Source: Leptospira kobayashii
GTDB taxonomy: Bacteria > Spirochaetota > Leptospiria > Leptospirales > Leptospiraceae
Assembly: GCF_003114835.2 (NCBI RefSeq)
Contig: NZ_AP025028.1
Coordinates: forward strand, 611,001 to 675,000
Direction: 5' to 3'
DNA length: 64,000 nucleotides
The notes under the pieces are model-generated. The model was not told where the DNA came from, did not search any database, and saw only the letters and a program-made list of their open reading frames with translations. This document shows, in pieces, positions 8,394 through 17,822 of the stretch. The translations under genes and the position numbers were made by a program. Positions within the stretch are counted from its first letter, which is position 1. Every line of letters starts with the position of its first letter.

Positions 8394-10358
8394 ATGAATA
8401 GTAGTATCCTTACAAATATTTTAGAGTCGATCGATGCTCTTGTCTATGTGTCCGATATGGGCTCAGGGAAAATATTATTTGTAAATGAATATGGAAAATC
8501 CATTTGGGGAAATATCCCTTCCGAACTGGGAGAAAGCGAAGAAATAAAACCAAATTCAATCTCTACGCTTTTTACCTGGAATGCATCGATCTTAGGTTCG
8601 GAAACTGTTTCTTCCAGAAGTGAACCTTATGAACGTCAATTCGGTCCTGAAGGTCAATTTTACGAATGCCATGATACTGTGATCCATTGGGGTTCGGGCA
8701 AGGCACGACTCACTTGTGCGATCAATATACATGACAGAAGAGAACAGGAAAAACTGTATAAGACCGTTTTTCAGGCAGTGTCCGATTCTATTTTTATCTT
8801 AAGAGTGGAAGAGGACAGTGTATTTCGTTTTTTAGGAACCAATCCTGCTTTTCAAAATGAATGGCAATTGCACCAATCCAAAATTTTCGGCAAAACGATA
8901 CATGAAGTTTTTTCTTCCGAAGTCGCAAATCATTTGTTATTGCAATGCAAACAATCCTTGGAAGAAAAAAAACTGATTCAGTTCGAATTGGAACATAGAA
9001 TCACTGGAATTTTAAAAACATGGTCTGTCAAGATAACGCCTGTTATCGATGAATTCGGGGAAATCTCTCTTTTGATCGGCGTAGCCGATGACATTTCGGA
9101 AAGAATCCGTTCCGAAAAAGCCATCAAACAATCGCAAGATGATCTTAAAGAAGCAAATCAAAGGCTTTTGATTGCGATCGATCATTCCAATAAGATGGCG
9201 GATACGGCAAGGGAAGCAAGCGCTGCCAAAAGCGAATTTCTCGCCAATATGAGCCATGAAATCCGTACTCCGATGAATGGAATCATAGGAATGACCCATC
9301 TTCTTTTGGAAACCGGCCTCACTCAGGAACAGAGAAAATATTCCCAGTTAGTGAAGACAAGTGCAGAGTCCTTATTATCTTTGTTAAACGATATTTTGGA
9401 TTTCTCCAAAATAGAAGCGAAAAAACTGGAATTGGAATACACTACCTTCCAGGTAGATAAAACAATCGAAGAAGTACTTTTCTTATTTCAACAGAAAACA
9501 ATTGAAAAGATGATTTCTTTGAATTACGAATCCAATCTGGCCGAAGGAGAGAGTTTTCTAGGAGATCCAAGCAGGCTCAGACAAATTCTAATCAATTTGA
9601 TCGGCAATGCGGTAAAGTTCACGAGAGACGGAGGAGTGACTATTACCGTTGAAAAGAAAGAGACTGTGGAGAACCGAACAAAGATATTGTTTTCCATCCA
9701 GGACACCGGGATCGGGATTCCTTCCCATGCGATTGACCAATTGTTTTCCCCTTTCCATCAAGTGGAGACTTCCACCACAAGAAAGTTTGGCGGAACTGGA
9801 CTAGGCCTTGCCATTGCAAAACAACTTTCGGAACTCATGGGTGGAACGATCGGAGTTGCAAGTGAATTGGGAAAAGGTTCTACATTTTGGTTTACTTGCG
9901 TATTTGAAAATAATGTATCTCGTTTGGACTCGAATGATTCGAACGCCGAATCTAAATCTCCCAACCAATCCAAAAATGTACGTTTCCAGGGTAAAAAAGT
10001 TCTGGTAGCGGAAGACAATCCTACAAACCAAATCGTAGCTTTGGGTTTATTGAGAAAAATCGGAATAGAAGCGAAACTTGTAAACAATGGTAAAGAAGTA
10101 TTGGAAGAATTATCCAAAAATAGGTACAACTTGGTTTTGATGGACTGTCAAATGCCGGAGATGGACGGGTTTGAAGCGACGGCTAGAATCCGTTCTCAGA
10201 CTGAGGAAAATTTCCAAACGAATATTCCCATCATTGCACTTACCGCCTACGCGATGAAAGGTGATCGTGAAAAATGTATCAATGCAGGAATGAATGATTA
10301 TCTTTCCAAACCGATTCAGCCAACCGAACTTGCGTTACTGATTGAAAAATGGTGTTGA
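8394..10358 (+). CDS. PAS hybrid histidine kinase with receiver domain
   Basis: With the ATG at 8394, chosen because it leaves the cyclase gene free, the protein has 654 residues. Two PAS-like domains come first (ILESIDALVYVSDMGSGKILFVNEYG, and one ending in GVADDISERIR). Then follow a coiled linker, a HisKA domain with phosphorylated His288 in NMSHEIRTPMNG, an HATPase domain with N, G1 and G2 boxes (NLIGNAVKF, DTGIGIP, GGTGLGLAI), and a receiver domain with Asp584 (LMDCQMPEMDG). No transmembrane segment is present, so it senses a cytoplasmic signal. It has no separate output domain and may signal by phosphorelay. Confidence 0.92.
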   Translation: MNSSILTNILESIDALVYVSDMGSGKILFVNEYGKSIWGNIPSELGESEEIKPNSISTLFTWNASILGSETVSSRSEPYERQFGPEGQFYECHDTVIHWGSGKARLTCAINIHDRREQEKLYKTVFQAVSDSIFILRVEEDSVFRFLGTNPAFQNEWQLHQSKIFGKTIHEVFSSEVANHLLLQCKQSLEEKKLIQFELEHRITGILKTWSVKITPVIDEFGEISLLIGVADDISERIRSEKAIKQSQDDLKEANQRLLIAIDHSNKMADTAREASAAKSEFLANMSHEIRTPMNGIIGMTHLLLETGLTQEQRKYSQLVKTSAESLLSLLNDILDFSKIEAKKLELEYTTFQVDKTIEEVLFLFQQKTIEKMISLNYESNLAEGESFLGDPSRLRQILINLIGNAVKFTRDGGVTITVEKKETVENRTKILFSIQDTGIGIPSHAIDQLFSPFHQVETSTTRKFGGTGLGLAIAKQLSELMGGTIGVASELGKGSTFWFTCVFENNVSRLDSNDSNAESKSPNQSKNVRFQGKKVLVAEDNPTNQIVALGLLRKIGIEAKLVNNGKEVLEELSKNRYNLVLMDCQMPEMDGFEATARIRSQTEENFQTNIPIIALTAYAMKGDREKCINAGMNDYLSKPIQPTELALLIEKWC

Positions 10359-10361
10359 TCC

Positions 10362-10856
10362 TTAAATCCGATGGTATATGATTTTGACTCCGCCTGCTTC
10401 TCTGCCTTCGGGAGAAAAATTTTCCGCTACGATGAGGATTTGGTTTTCGTCGATTTTTTGAATCGTTGTTTTCCAACCCCATTTGGAATCGGAAGAAGGA
10501 TCTTCGTAATGGCCTAAAAAGGAAATCTCAGTATCGGAATGTGTCCCTTGCGAAAACATAATGGCGGTTCCCATTCCGAAGCTTTCGATCCATGCGGATT
10601 CGAATTTTTTACGATCTATATGATATCCGTAAATAGCGATTCCTTCGATGGGATCGTCTCCGAAGCTACTTTTGTATTCATGCAAAATGAATCTTCCACC
10701 TAGTACAAGTTTCATGGTACCGGAAACGTCCGCTTCATTCGCAATTTTTCCCTTTTCGAATATGGTAAACATTCTTCCTTTCCACTCTCCCGCAAGAGAA
10801 GCCAGTTCTTTATGAATTCCTTCTTTTTTGGATAATTCGAATTTTTCTTTGCTCAT
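10362..10856 (-). CDS. DUF1579 family protein
   Basis: With the ATG at 10856, preceded by AGGTG, the protein has 164 residues. An upstream extension in the same frame would run into the SDR gene and has no family character. The pattern LASLAGEWKGR, then GRFILHEYKSSFGDDPIEGIAIYGY and the closing FSPEGREAGGVKIIYHR fit DUF1579, a lipocalin-like beta-barrel family of unknown function. It lies 37 bases downstream of the SDR gene on the same strand and converges on the kinase gene with a 3-base gap. Confidence 0.8.
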   Translation of the reverse strand: MSKEKFELSKKEGIHKELASLAGEWKGRMFTIFEKGKIANEADVSGTMKLVLGGRFILHEYKSSFGDDPIEGIAIYGYHIDRKKFESAWIESFGMGTAIMFSQGTHSDTEISFLGHYEDPSSDSKWGWKTTIQKIDENQILIVAENFSPEGREAGGVKIIYHRI

Positions 10857-10893
10857 AAGATCACACCTGTTTTTTACTGTTAGTTGAAAAGGA

Positions 10894-11598
10894 TCACCAG
10901 GGAATTTCTTTTTTATCTCTGAAAAATTTACCTGTTGCTCCGGTCTCGGGCAATAGTGCCGCCCAAACAATCGTTTCCGCACCATGTTCGATTGTTCGTT
11001 CCGCACTTGGACCCCCCATATCTGTTCTCACCCAGCCGGGACAGACGGAATTGACTTTGATATTTCTGCCGATGGTTTCTTTCGAAACTATAATTGTTAG
11101 TGCATTGATTGCCGATTTGGAAATCCGGTAGGCAGGATAACCCGCACCCATATCCGACATTTGCCCCATCCCTGAACTAACATTGACAATGCGGCCATAT
11201 TCGTTTTCTCTCATCATAGGAAGAAATAACTGACAAAGTCGAAGCGGGCCGACTAGATTGGTTTCCAGTGTTTTCGCAGTTTCTTCTCTGGTAGTTCCGC
11301 TGAAACCGTCATGATCCAGATAAACCCCCGCGTTGTTGATGAGTATGTCCAGTCTCGCGTAAGTTTTTTTGATATAATCGAACAAACTCAATACGCTTTT
11401 CTCATTGGAAACATCCAAAGGAAAAAAATCCGCCTTTCCGCCGGAGCTTATGATCTCTTGTTGCGTTAGCTTTCCTTCCGTTTTGTTTCTGGAAGTAACG
11501 ATGACAAAGATTCCTTGTGCGGCAAGATCCAGTGCCACTTGTTTGCCTATCCCTCGGTTGGATCCTGTTACGAGTGCAATTTTTTCTTTCCGATTCAT
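10894..11598 (-). CDS. short-chain dehydrogenase/reductase
   Basis: The 234-residue protein has the classical SDR layout: dinucleotide-binding TGSNRGIGK at about residues 12-20, NNAGVYLDH, the catalytic serine in NVSSGMG, and the YPAYRISK tyrosine/lysine pair. PGWVRTDMGG follows as expected. Substrate is unknown; the sequence resembles carbonyl-reductase-like NADPH enzymes. It starts with ATG and appears to be transcribed with the DUF1579 gene. The 3' end is AT-rich and ends with a short KKEIPW tail. Confidence 0.9.
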   Translation of the reverse strand: MNRKEKIALVTGSNRGIGKQVALDLAAQGIFVIVTSRNKTEGKLTQQEIISSGGKADFFPLDVSNEKSVLSLFDYIKKTYARLDILINNAGVYLDHDGFSGTTREETAKTLETNLVGPLRLCQLFLPMMRENEYGRIVNVSSGMGQMSDMGAGYPAYRISKSAINALTIIVSKETIGRNIKVNSVCPGWVRTDMGGPSAERTIEHGAETIVWAALLPETGATGKFFRDKKEIPW

Positions 11599-11705
11599 TT
11601 TGTCTCCGGGTTCGGATTTTTCTCAGATTAAACCGAAAAATTAGGAAATACAATCCGATTTTTCCATTACAAGAATGAGGTTCCCGGTTCCATTGGGAAA
11701 ATTCT

Positions 11706-12146
11706 ATGACATCTACGGCTTCTTTTCCGATTCAAATTCGCTGGGCAGACATTGACCAAAACCATCACCTAAGACATTCCGCATATTACGACTTCGGCGC
11801 GATTGCGAGGATTCAATTCTTAGCGAACTACGGTTTGACAAGTAGCAAGTTTACGGAACTGAAAACAGGACCGATCCTATTTAGAGAGGAAGCGATTTTC
11901 AAACGGGAAATCCATTTTGAAGATAAGATTACGATCAATGCGGTTTTGACAAAAGCAAGACCTGATTTTTCAAGGTGGAGCATTCAGCACAGTATCATTA
12001 AGAATGAAGATATACTTGCCGCTGTGATCAATGTAGACGGTGCTTGGATCGATACTGAAATTCGAAAATTAATGGTTCCTAGCCAGTTTGTAAAAGAGGC
12101 TTTTTCCAAATTTCCAAAAGCTCCTCAATTTGAAGTTCTGGACTGA
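11706..12146 (+). CDS. acyl-CoA thioesterase, 4HBT hotdog family
   Basis: The 146-residue protein starts with the 4HBT signature: a strand IRWADIDQNHHLRHSAYYDF, with the catalytic aspartate in ADID and the N-H-x-x-H stretch, then a long helix (GAIARIQFLANYG). Such enzymes hydrolyse acyl-CoA thioesters. The hotdog core continues with KREIHFEDKITINAVL and ends at LMVPSQF. It stands alone between two genes that run the other way. The preferred acyl chain cannot be told. Confidence 0.85.
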   Translation: MTSTASFPIQIRWADIDQNHHLRHSAYYDFGAIARIQFLANYGLTSSKFTELKTGPILFREEAIFKREIHFEDKITINAVLTKARPDFSRWSIQHSIIKNEDILAAVINVDGAWIDTEIRKLMVPSQFVKEAFSKFPKAPQFEVLD

Positions 12147-12154
12147 AGAATCGA

Positions 12155-13063
12155 TTATTTGTTGTTAGTTTGTCCGGATTCATAAGAAAAGTTTTTATCT
12201 TTTCCACACATTCCCGGGTAAAGACAATCGGTTTTCTCCAAATCTAATGTGAATGATTTTGCATCCGCCTGCTTGATTTTGGTGCCCTGCCAAAATACGG
12301 ACGCATCATCCTTTGCATAATCCGAATCCATGGAAATTTTAGAATCCAACGGATTGGGATAAATCAACGGTTTGAAATCTTTTGCGTTACAGGAAAACGC
12401 ATGCACTGTTAAGGTATTAAAATAATAACATCTCTTTTTATCTTTCGCGTAGTTATCGTATAACAGAAATGTTCCGGGATCGGCATCCTGAATTTTTTCC
12501 CCTTTATAATAAATGGATTTTTCCGTTTTGATGATGTCGTAAAAATTCGAATCCAATACCCGGATCGAATCTTTATCGACTTCTTCCAATTTGGTTCCTT
12601 CGTAATATAAGCGCCTTTCATCGGTTCCGTAGGCGGTATCGATCTCTCTGTTTTTTAAGATTTGAAATGTTTCCGGATCGGAATCTTCCAAAGGAACCAA
12701 GGCCAATTTGTCTTCCGTCCAGACTTTCAAATCCAAAGGAATAATGATGATCCAGGCTTTCGGAGAATTGGTTTTTAATTCCGTCCTAGTGGAAATATAA
12801 TACACACTCTTCTTGTCTGAAAAATAGGTATGATTCAAAATCCGAAAGGACTTAGGATCTATATCCGCCAATCGGTTTTCCTTGTAATAGATATGATTTT
12901 TATCTTTGGCAAAATACCGATCTAAAATGGCAAATCCTTCCCTGTCCGTAGTATCAATCTTATGATCTTCGTAATAAGGAAAAAACCAATATTTATAATG
13001 ATAACCTTGGGAGCAGGATAGAAACAGAAAAACCAAGATCAAATAGTGTTTTCCGGTTATCAT
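12155..13063 (-). CDS. DKNYY-repeat lipoprotein
   Basis: The 302-residue protein begins with a lipoprotein signal (LILVFLFLSC, lipidated Cys at about residue 17). The mature part consists of repeated units with the core KDKNHIYY, SDKKSVYY, TDERRLYY and KDKKRCYY, each followed by a step such as DPKSFRIL or DADPGTFLL. This is the DKNYY family pattern, of unknown function. It is probably anchored in the inner or outer membrane and faces the periplasm or surface. It converges with the thioesterase gene with an 8-base gap. Confidence 0.88.
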   Translation of the reverse strand: MITGKHYLILVFLFLSCSQGYHYKYWFFPYYEDHKIDTTDREGFAILDRYFAKDKNHIYYKENRLADIDPKSFRILNHTYFSDKKSVYYISTRTELKTNSPKAWIIIIPLDLKVWTEDKLALVPLEDSDPETFQILKNREIDTAYGTDERRLYYEGTKLEEVDKDSIRVLDSNFYDIIKTEKSIYYKGEKIQDADPGTFLLYDNYAKDKKRCYYFNTLTVHAFSCNAKDFKPLIYPNPLDSKISMDSDYAKDDASVFWQGTKIKQADAKSFTLDLEKTDCLYPGMCGKDKNFSYESGQTNNK

Positions 13064-13104
13064 TATAAATTTTTCGTAAATAAGCGACTTTTGCCCGTGC
13101 TTGC

Positions 13105-14130
13105 TTACTTAAGTTTGGCCAAGTCTTTGATCCATTTCGCGGTTTCGCTTTCGATAAACTTTTTGTCCGTGATGACCCATTTGGACATGAGTACATGCAT
13201 TCCGTCTTCCACTCTGACTTCCCGATTCAAGGGATTCGGATTTTTATCAGCACCAAACTGAGTAAAGGCGGATCTCATTGCTGAGACGCTTGCGGTAGGA
13301 TCCTGTTCCGTTTCAGACTTATAATAGTATAATAGCAATACCGGACTTGAAATTTTTCCGAATACCTCGGGGACTGCGGCATAATTTTTCAAATCGTTTA
13401 CACCAACTAACGCTGAGTAATACTGTTCGGGATACCAATAATCGTTTCTTTGCGGTAATACTTTCGGATTGTCGTTATGACTTGAATTTCTGATTTTGCC
13501 TTTCAGTATATGTACAAGGGTTAGGCCGCCCGGGTAATTGTACAAACCGAGTCCTCCCGCAGTAGGGGCGTAGAAAGGGTTTCCGAGTACGAGTCCGTCC
13601 ACTTCTTCGGGAAATTCGGAAGCAAGCCAAGTCCCGAGTAGTCCTCCGAGAGAAGATCCGAATACAACCACCTTATCTCCTTGGCCCTGCATCATATGCA
13701 ATGCTTCACTGGCCGCATCCAGATAGTCCGAAAATTTTTGCGCCGCTTGATCTTCCTTGTTAGTCCCATGGCCGGGAAGTCGCAATAGATAGGTATTTGC
13801 TTTGAAAGTTTTCGCCAATTTTTCCATCACTTCTTCGCCTTCCGCCCGTGAGGCGCCAAAACCGTGGATGTATAAAAAAGCCAAAGGAGTTTTTTTACCG
13901 AAGCTGATATATCTTTCTTCGTTGCCCGGTCTGTGTCCCTTTTCCTTGCTCAATCGGAGTTTTGATTGATAAAATTCTTCAAAACTGATTTTGGGTACAT
14001 CTTTTTTGGGGGTATAATCCGGCCTCCCGGCACAAAAAGAAAAAATGACAAAAACGGCCGTTAGTGTGACAAATCGGAGAAAAAATCTTTTCCTGGAAAT
14101 TAGAGCATTCGTAGCATTCATAACTGCCAT
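13105..14130 (-). CDS. alpha/beta hydrolase, exported or lipid-anchored
   Basis: The ATG at 14130 was chosen because GAGAG precedes it; a TTG at 14148 is less likely. The 341-residue product has an N-terminal hydrophobic segment (VTLTAVFVIFSFCAG) whose cysteine may be lipidated. The hydrolase core has the oxyanion region YIHGFGASRAEGEE, the nucleophile elbow GSSLGG, an aspartate region near PVLLLYY and a late histidine in EDGMHVLMSK. These form a serine hydrolase triad of monoglyceride-lipase or esterase type. Its substrate is unknown. Confidence 0.82.
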   Translation of the reverse strand: MAVMNATNALISRKRFFLRFVTLTAVFVIFSFCAGRPDYTPKKDVPKISFEEFYQSKLRLSKEKGHRPGNEERYISFGKKTPLAFLYIHGFGASRAEGEEVMEKLAKTFKANTYLLRLPGHGTNKEDQAAQKFSDYLDAASEALHMMQGQGDKVVVFGSSLGGLLGTWLASEFPEEVDGLVLGNPFYAPTAGGLGLYNYPGGLTLVHILKGKIRNSSHNDNPKVLPQRNDYWYPEQYYSALVGVNDLKNYAAVPEVFGKISSPVLLLYYYKSETEQDPTASVSAMRSAFTQFGADKNPNPLNREVRVEDGMHVLMSKWVITDKKFIESETAKWIKDLAKLK

Positions 14131-14297
14131 AGGGTCTCTCAGTGTCAAATTTCTGTAAAGACGGAAAAATTGTGGAAATTTGTGTCAATAGAGAATTCCG
14201 TTCTCTTTAGGTTTCTGTCAGGAAAAATCCTTTGCACGAGAGAGCGTGTACGAAAAAAGGTAGTAAATACCCCATTCGCTAGAAGGAACATCCCTGA

Positions 14298-15464
14298 ATG
14301 TATACCCAATTCACTGAACAACAACTGGAAATCAGAGACTTAGTTCGCAATTTTGTTAGAAAAGAAATCCCTCATGAAGTAGCTTTGCATTGGGATGAAA
14401 AAAATGCCCATCCTACAGAACTCATTAACAAAATGCGTTCCGAACTTGGAATCAACGGTCTAGTTATCCCGGAAGAATACGGCGGATGGGGACTAGGTGC
14501 TATCGAACAGTGCCTCGCCATCGAAGAATTATCTCGCGGCTGCCTCGGAATCTCTCTTGGATTCGCTTATACCGGTCTAGGAATCCTTCCTATTTTGAAA
14601 GGTGCCACTCACGAACAAAAATTAAAATGGCTTCCTCCTATCGCTGATGGAAAATTCGGAGTTTCTTTCTGTTTGTCCGAACCAGGTGCCGGTTCCGACG
14701 TTCCAGGCATGAGCACTCGTGCTGAGAAAAAAGGGGACAAATGGGTCATCAATGGTGCAAAACAATGGATCACCGGTGCTTCCGATGCACAGGCATTCAC
14801 TGTATTCGCTTATACTGACCGCAATCGCGGAACTCGCGGAGTATCTTGTTTCTATGTTCCAAGAGATGCAAAAGGTTGTATCGTTGGTAAGAAAGAAGAC
14901 AAATTGGGAATCCGTGCTTCTTCCACTCACCAAGTTATTTTTGAAGATTGTGAAGTTCCTGAAGAGAACCTGATCGGAAAAGAAAACCTTGGATTTGTTT
15001 ACGCACTTCAAACATTGAATGCTTCCCGTCCGTTCGTAGCGGTTATGGGTGTGGGTGTGGCGCAAGCGGCACTTGACCATGCAGCACGTTACGCACGTGA
15101 AAGAGAGCAGTTCGGAGTTAAAATCTCCACTTTCCAAGCAGTGCAACATATGTTAGCTGATATGGCGATCAAAGTCGAAACTGCTAGAGAGATCACTTAC
15201 AAAGCAGCTCGTTTGTCCGATGCAAACGATCCTACTTTGCCGAAATATTCCGCAATTGCAAAAGCATACGCTTCCGAATGTGCGATGCAATGTGCGACGG
15301 ATGCAGTTCAAATCTTCGGTGGATACGGATACACGAAAGAATATCCTGTGGAAAAACTAATGAGAGATGCTAAGATTCTTTGTATCTTCGAGGGAACCAC
15401 TCAGATCCAAAAGAATGAAATTGCCGCTTATGTAATCAAAGACGCAGCTTCCAAAAAAGAATAA
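14298..15464 (+). CDS. acyl-CoA dehydrogenase
   Basis: The 388-residue flavoprotein has the full acyl-CoA dehydrogenase architecture. An N-terminal helical domain is followed by the beta domain with CLSEPGAGSDVPGM and KQWITGA, and a C-terminal helical domain. The catalytic base is the glutamate in CIFEGTTQIQ near the end, the position used by short- and medium-chain enzymes. It catalyses the first step of beta-oxidation and passes electrons to ETF. The gene is single and followed by a terminator. Codon use is regular, suggesting good expression. Confidence 0.95.
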   Translation: MYTQFTEQQLEIRDLVRNFVRKEIPHEVALHWDEKNAHPTELINKMRSELGINGLVIPEEYGGWGLGAIEQCLAIEELSRGCLGISLGFAYTGLGILPILKGATHEQKLKWLPPIADGKFGVSFCLSEPGAGSDVPGMSTRAEKKGDKWVINGAKQWITGASDAQAFTVFAYTDRNRGTRGVSCFYVPRDAKGCIVGKKEDKLGIRASSTHQVIFEDCEVPEENLIGKENLGFVYALQTLNASRPFVAVMGVGVAQAALDHAARYAREREQFGVKISTFQAVQHMLADMAIKVETAREITYKAARLSDANDPTLPKYSAIAKAYASECAMQCATDAVQIFGGYGYTKEYPVEKLMRDAKILCIFEGTTQIQKNEIAAYVIKDAASKKE

Positions 15465-15500
15465 TATCTTTCAAAGAAAAGCTCGTCTTTCTTAACAAAA

Positions 15501-15543
15501 AGGCCGCTAGAACACTGAACAAAGTGTGGTAGCGGTCTTTTTT
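15501..15543 (+). terminator. rho-independent terminator after the acyl-CoA dehydrogenase gene
   Basis: A long imperfect stem (AGGCCGCTAGAACAC paired with GTGTGGTAGCGGTCT) closes a short AT-rich loop and is followed by a TTTTTTTA run. It starts 37 bases after the stop codon. Confidence 0.85.
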
Positions 15544-15898
15544 ATTTCCCAAACCTTCCTCGGGGTCATTTAAACCCTTCTTTTGGCAATTTCGACAATA
15601 TGATTCTTTGCTTGGTTCTCTGCATATATGGTTTTGCGTTCCTTTCTTTTTGAAAATAAAACTAACAATGACAATACGGTAAAAATTGATTACTTTCGGG
15701 AACTTTTATGAAAAAGATAGGTCTAGTACCAGTCAATTGTTTCTTGTTTCGGTAAATTGTTTGGAAATTTATTTCCTAAGGATAATGAATACTTAATAGA
15801 GAAAATTATTTATTTTTTCGTCTGAATGGAGTAGATCTAAGATTTGATATGAGTAGTTAAAGTATTTTACAAATATATACTAACTCCGGTAAGGTTTT
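15544..15898. other. 355-base AT-rich intergenic region upstream of the chemoreceptor gene
   Basis: No open frame with a ribosome binding site is seen. The sequence is AT-rich, especially at 15790-15880, and presumably holds the promoter of the chemoreceptor gene. No confident -35/-10 pair, operator or hairpin was found. Confidence 0.5.
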
Positions 15899-17608
15899 AT
15901 GCAATTAAGCGTTTCTAAAAAGTTTTGGGCAGTTGTTATCTTCCTCTCTTCGGTAATTGTCGTTTCAAATATTTTCATCTTTTCCTCCATCCGGGAAATT
16001 ACTTCCGAATATAGAGTATATCTGAATCTAAATCAGCAACAATTGATTTTGGTAAGAATGAAATCCAACTTGCAGAACAATATCCGCGATTATTTGGAAC
16101 TGATGATTACGAAAGATTTGAAAAGAAATGAATTGATCAAAGGAAAAATCACCCTTAGGAACAAAGATAATGCAGAACAGATTGCACGTTTTAAAAAAGA
16201 ACTGATATTTAACGAAAAGGATCAAACCTTTATCGATACTCTGTCTAGAGTGCGTTCCAATTATTTAAAAAATCTGGAAATCCTGATTCAACTTGCTTTG
16301 GAAAATAAAAACGAAGAGGCTTATCAGCATTATCTAACTACTACCGAATCCCAATTGCAGGCGTATACGGATGTTCTCGATGGAGGCTTAAAAGAAATTT
16401 CCACTCAAATCGACACTATAGGAAATCGCCGCTTATCTTTGCTGGAAAGCAACTTGATTACAAACACAATCCTAATGGTGTTTATGACATTTATTATTTT
16501 TTTTACCGGACTTTATTTAAGAGCTCTTGTCATTCCTCCTCTTTTGGAAATGCTCCGTATCGTGCAATCCATGGGAGAGCGGAATTTTAGTGACCGGCCA
16601 AGCGAGAAGTTGCTAAAAAGAAAAGACGAATACGGAGAATTGGCAATCGCTTTCGCCAAAACAAATCAAAACATCAAAGATGTGTTAATCAGTGTTCTGC
16701 GATCAGCGGAAGAAGTCGCTGCGTCTTCGGAAGAGCTCAGTGCCAGTACGGAAGAATCAAGCAGTAGCAATATGTTAGTCGTTAATTCCGTGGAAACCGT
16801 CGATTCACAAGCCAAACAAGCATCCGTTTCCGTCGAAGAAGTGGTAGTCCTTTCCGAGAGAATACATAATGCGATTCAGGATATTTCCACAGCTATCAAA
16901 GGAATCGTATCCATGTCGGAGAGAGCATCCAAAGCCGCTGACTCCGGTTTTGTCTCGATCAATCAGGTTCTGAAACAAATGCAAAATATTGAAACGGTTG
17001 CGAGCAAATCCAACCAATTGATCGAAACACTCGGCAGGGAATCCCAGGAGATAGACAATATAGTCAGTGTTATATCACAGATTGCGGAACAAACCAGTTT
17101 GCTTGCTTTGAATGCTGCAATCGAAGCGGCAAGAGCTGGAGCAGAAGGAAAAGGTTTTTCCGTTGTTGCACAGGAAGTAGGCAGACTTGCGGAACAGTCC
17201 AGGAAAGCAACGGATGGAATCTCCGAGCTTGTGAAAAATTTTCAAGACATCATTCATTCCGTAGTGAATGAAATGAAACAGGAAGTAAAAGAAGTCAAAG
17301 AAGGTTCCGCACTTGTAAAAATATGCGGTGAAAATTTTCAAACTCTCAATTCCATCGTGCAAGACGAATCCGGTCAGGTACAGTCCATTAACGAATCGAG
17401 TCGAATGATCGTGGACTATAGTAACAAGATCATTACAGTTACGAAAGATGTGGAAGGCATTAATCGAAAAATCACCGAACAAACATCAGGTGTATCTTTG
17501 GCAACTACGGAACAAAAAAGTGCCATAGCCGAAATTGCGGAAGCAAGCCAATCCTTGTCCAGAATGGCATACAATCTAAAAGACGTTTTGTCCGAATTCA
17601 AAGTATAA
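15899..17608 (+). CDS. methyl-accepting chemotaxis protein with 4-helix-bundle sensor
   Basis: The 569-residue receptor has a first membrane segment at about residues 9-30, a periplasmic helical sensor of some 150 residues that looks like a four-helix bundle, and a second membrane segment ([17 protein letters not shown]). A HAMP linker follows, then a signalling domain. The hairpin tip reads [28 protein letters not shown] with almost no deviation from consensus, so it should bind CheW/CheA. AAGG precedes the ATG. No chemotaxis gene is adjacent. A GC-rich islet starts directly after the stop codon. Confidence 0.95.
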   Translation: MQLSVSKKFWAVVIFLSSVIVVSNIFIFSSIREITSEYRVYLNLNQQQLILVRMKSNLQNNIRDYLELMITKDLKRNELIKGKITLRNKDNAEQIARFKKELIFNEKDQTFIDTLSRVRSNYLKNLEILIQLALENKNEEAYQHYLTTTESQLQAYTDVLDGGLKEISTQIDTIGNRRLSLLESNLITNTILMVFMTFIIFFTGLYLRALVIPPLLEMLRIVQSMGERNFSDRPSEKLLKRKDEYGELAIAFAKTNQNIKDVLISVLRSAEEVAASSEELSASTEESSSSNMLVVNSVETVDSQAKQASVSVEEVVVLSERIHNAIQDISTAIKGIVSMSERASKAADSGFVSINQVLKQMQNIETVASKSNQLIETLGRESQEIDNIVSVISQIAEQTSLLALNAAIEAARAGAEGKGFSVVAQEVGRLAEQSRKATDGISELVKNFQDIIHSVVNEMKQEVKEVKEGSALVKICGENFQTLNSIVQDESGQVQSINESSRMIVDYSNKIITVTKDVEGINRKITEQTSGVSLATTEQKSAIAEIAEASQSLSRMAYNLKDVLSEFKV

Positions 17609-17703
17609 CAATGGGCGCCCGGGCGGGCTGCTACGGGGTGCGCTGACGCTTCCGCCAAACTTCGTTTGGCCGCGTTCGCGCCCTCGCATCCCTGGCGCGG
17701 AAT
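17609..17703. repeat. GC-rich intergenic islet with inverted repeat
   Basis: This stretch is far richer in G and C than its surroundings. It contains a GCCCGGGC-type palindrome at its start and the hairpin CCAAAC-TTC-GTTTGG (17655-17660 and 17664-17669). It has no credible reading frame. Its look (GCATCCCTGG, GCGCGG) is shared with the islets near 39.1 kb, and it may be a dispersed leptospiral repeat. It could also help stop transcription of the chemoreceptor gene. Confidence 0.6.
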
Positions 17704-17822
17704 AAAACATAAAAATAATTTATTGCATCCTTTTCGTAAATTTTTGTTAGTCGAAATGAATTGACGTGGACGCTCGTGCCTATTTACATCGATTAGAATT
17801 TACAAATGAGGAATACCGAATA

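Noticed and set aside
10857..11006. 50-residue N-terminal extension of the DUF1579 protein
   Set aside because: It overlaps the SDR gene, has no family character and there is a good ribosome binding site before the ATG at 10856.
14622..15149. 175-residue open frame on the minus strand
   Set aside because: It lies wholly inside the acyl-CoA dehydrogenase gene, whose frame has full family motifs; the reverse frame has none.
17075..17482. 135-residue minus-strand open frame
   Set aside because: It is antisense to the conserved signalling domain of the chemoreceptor.
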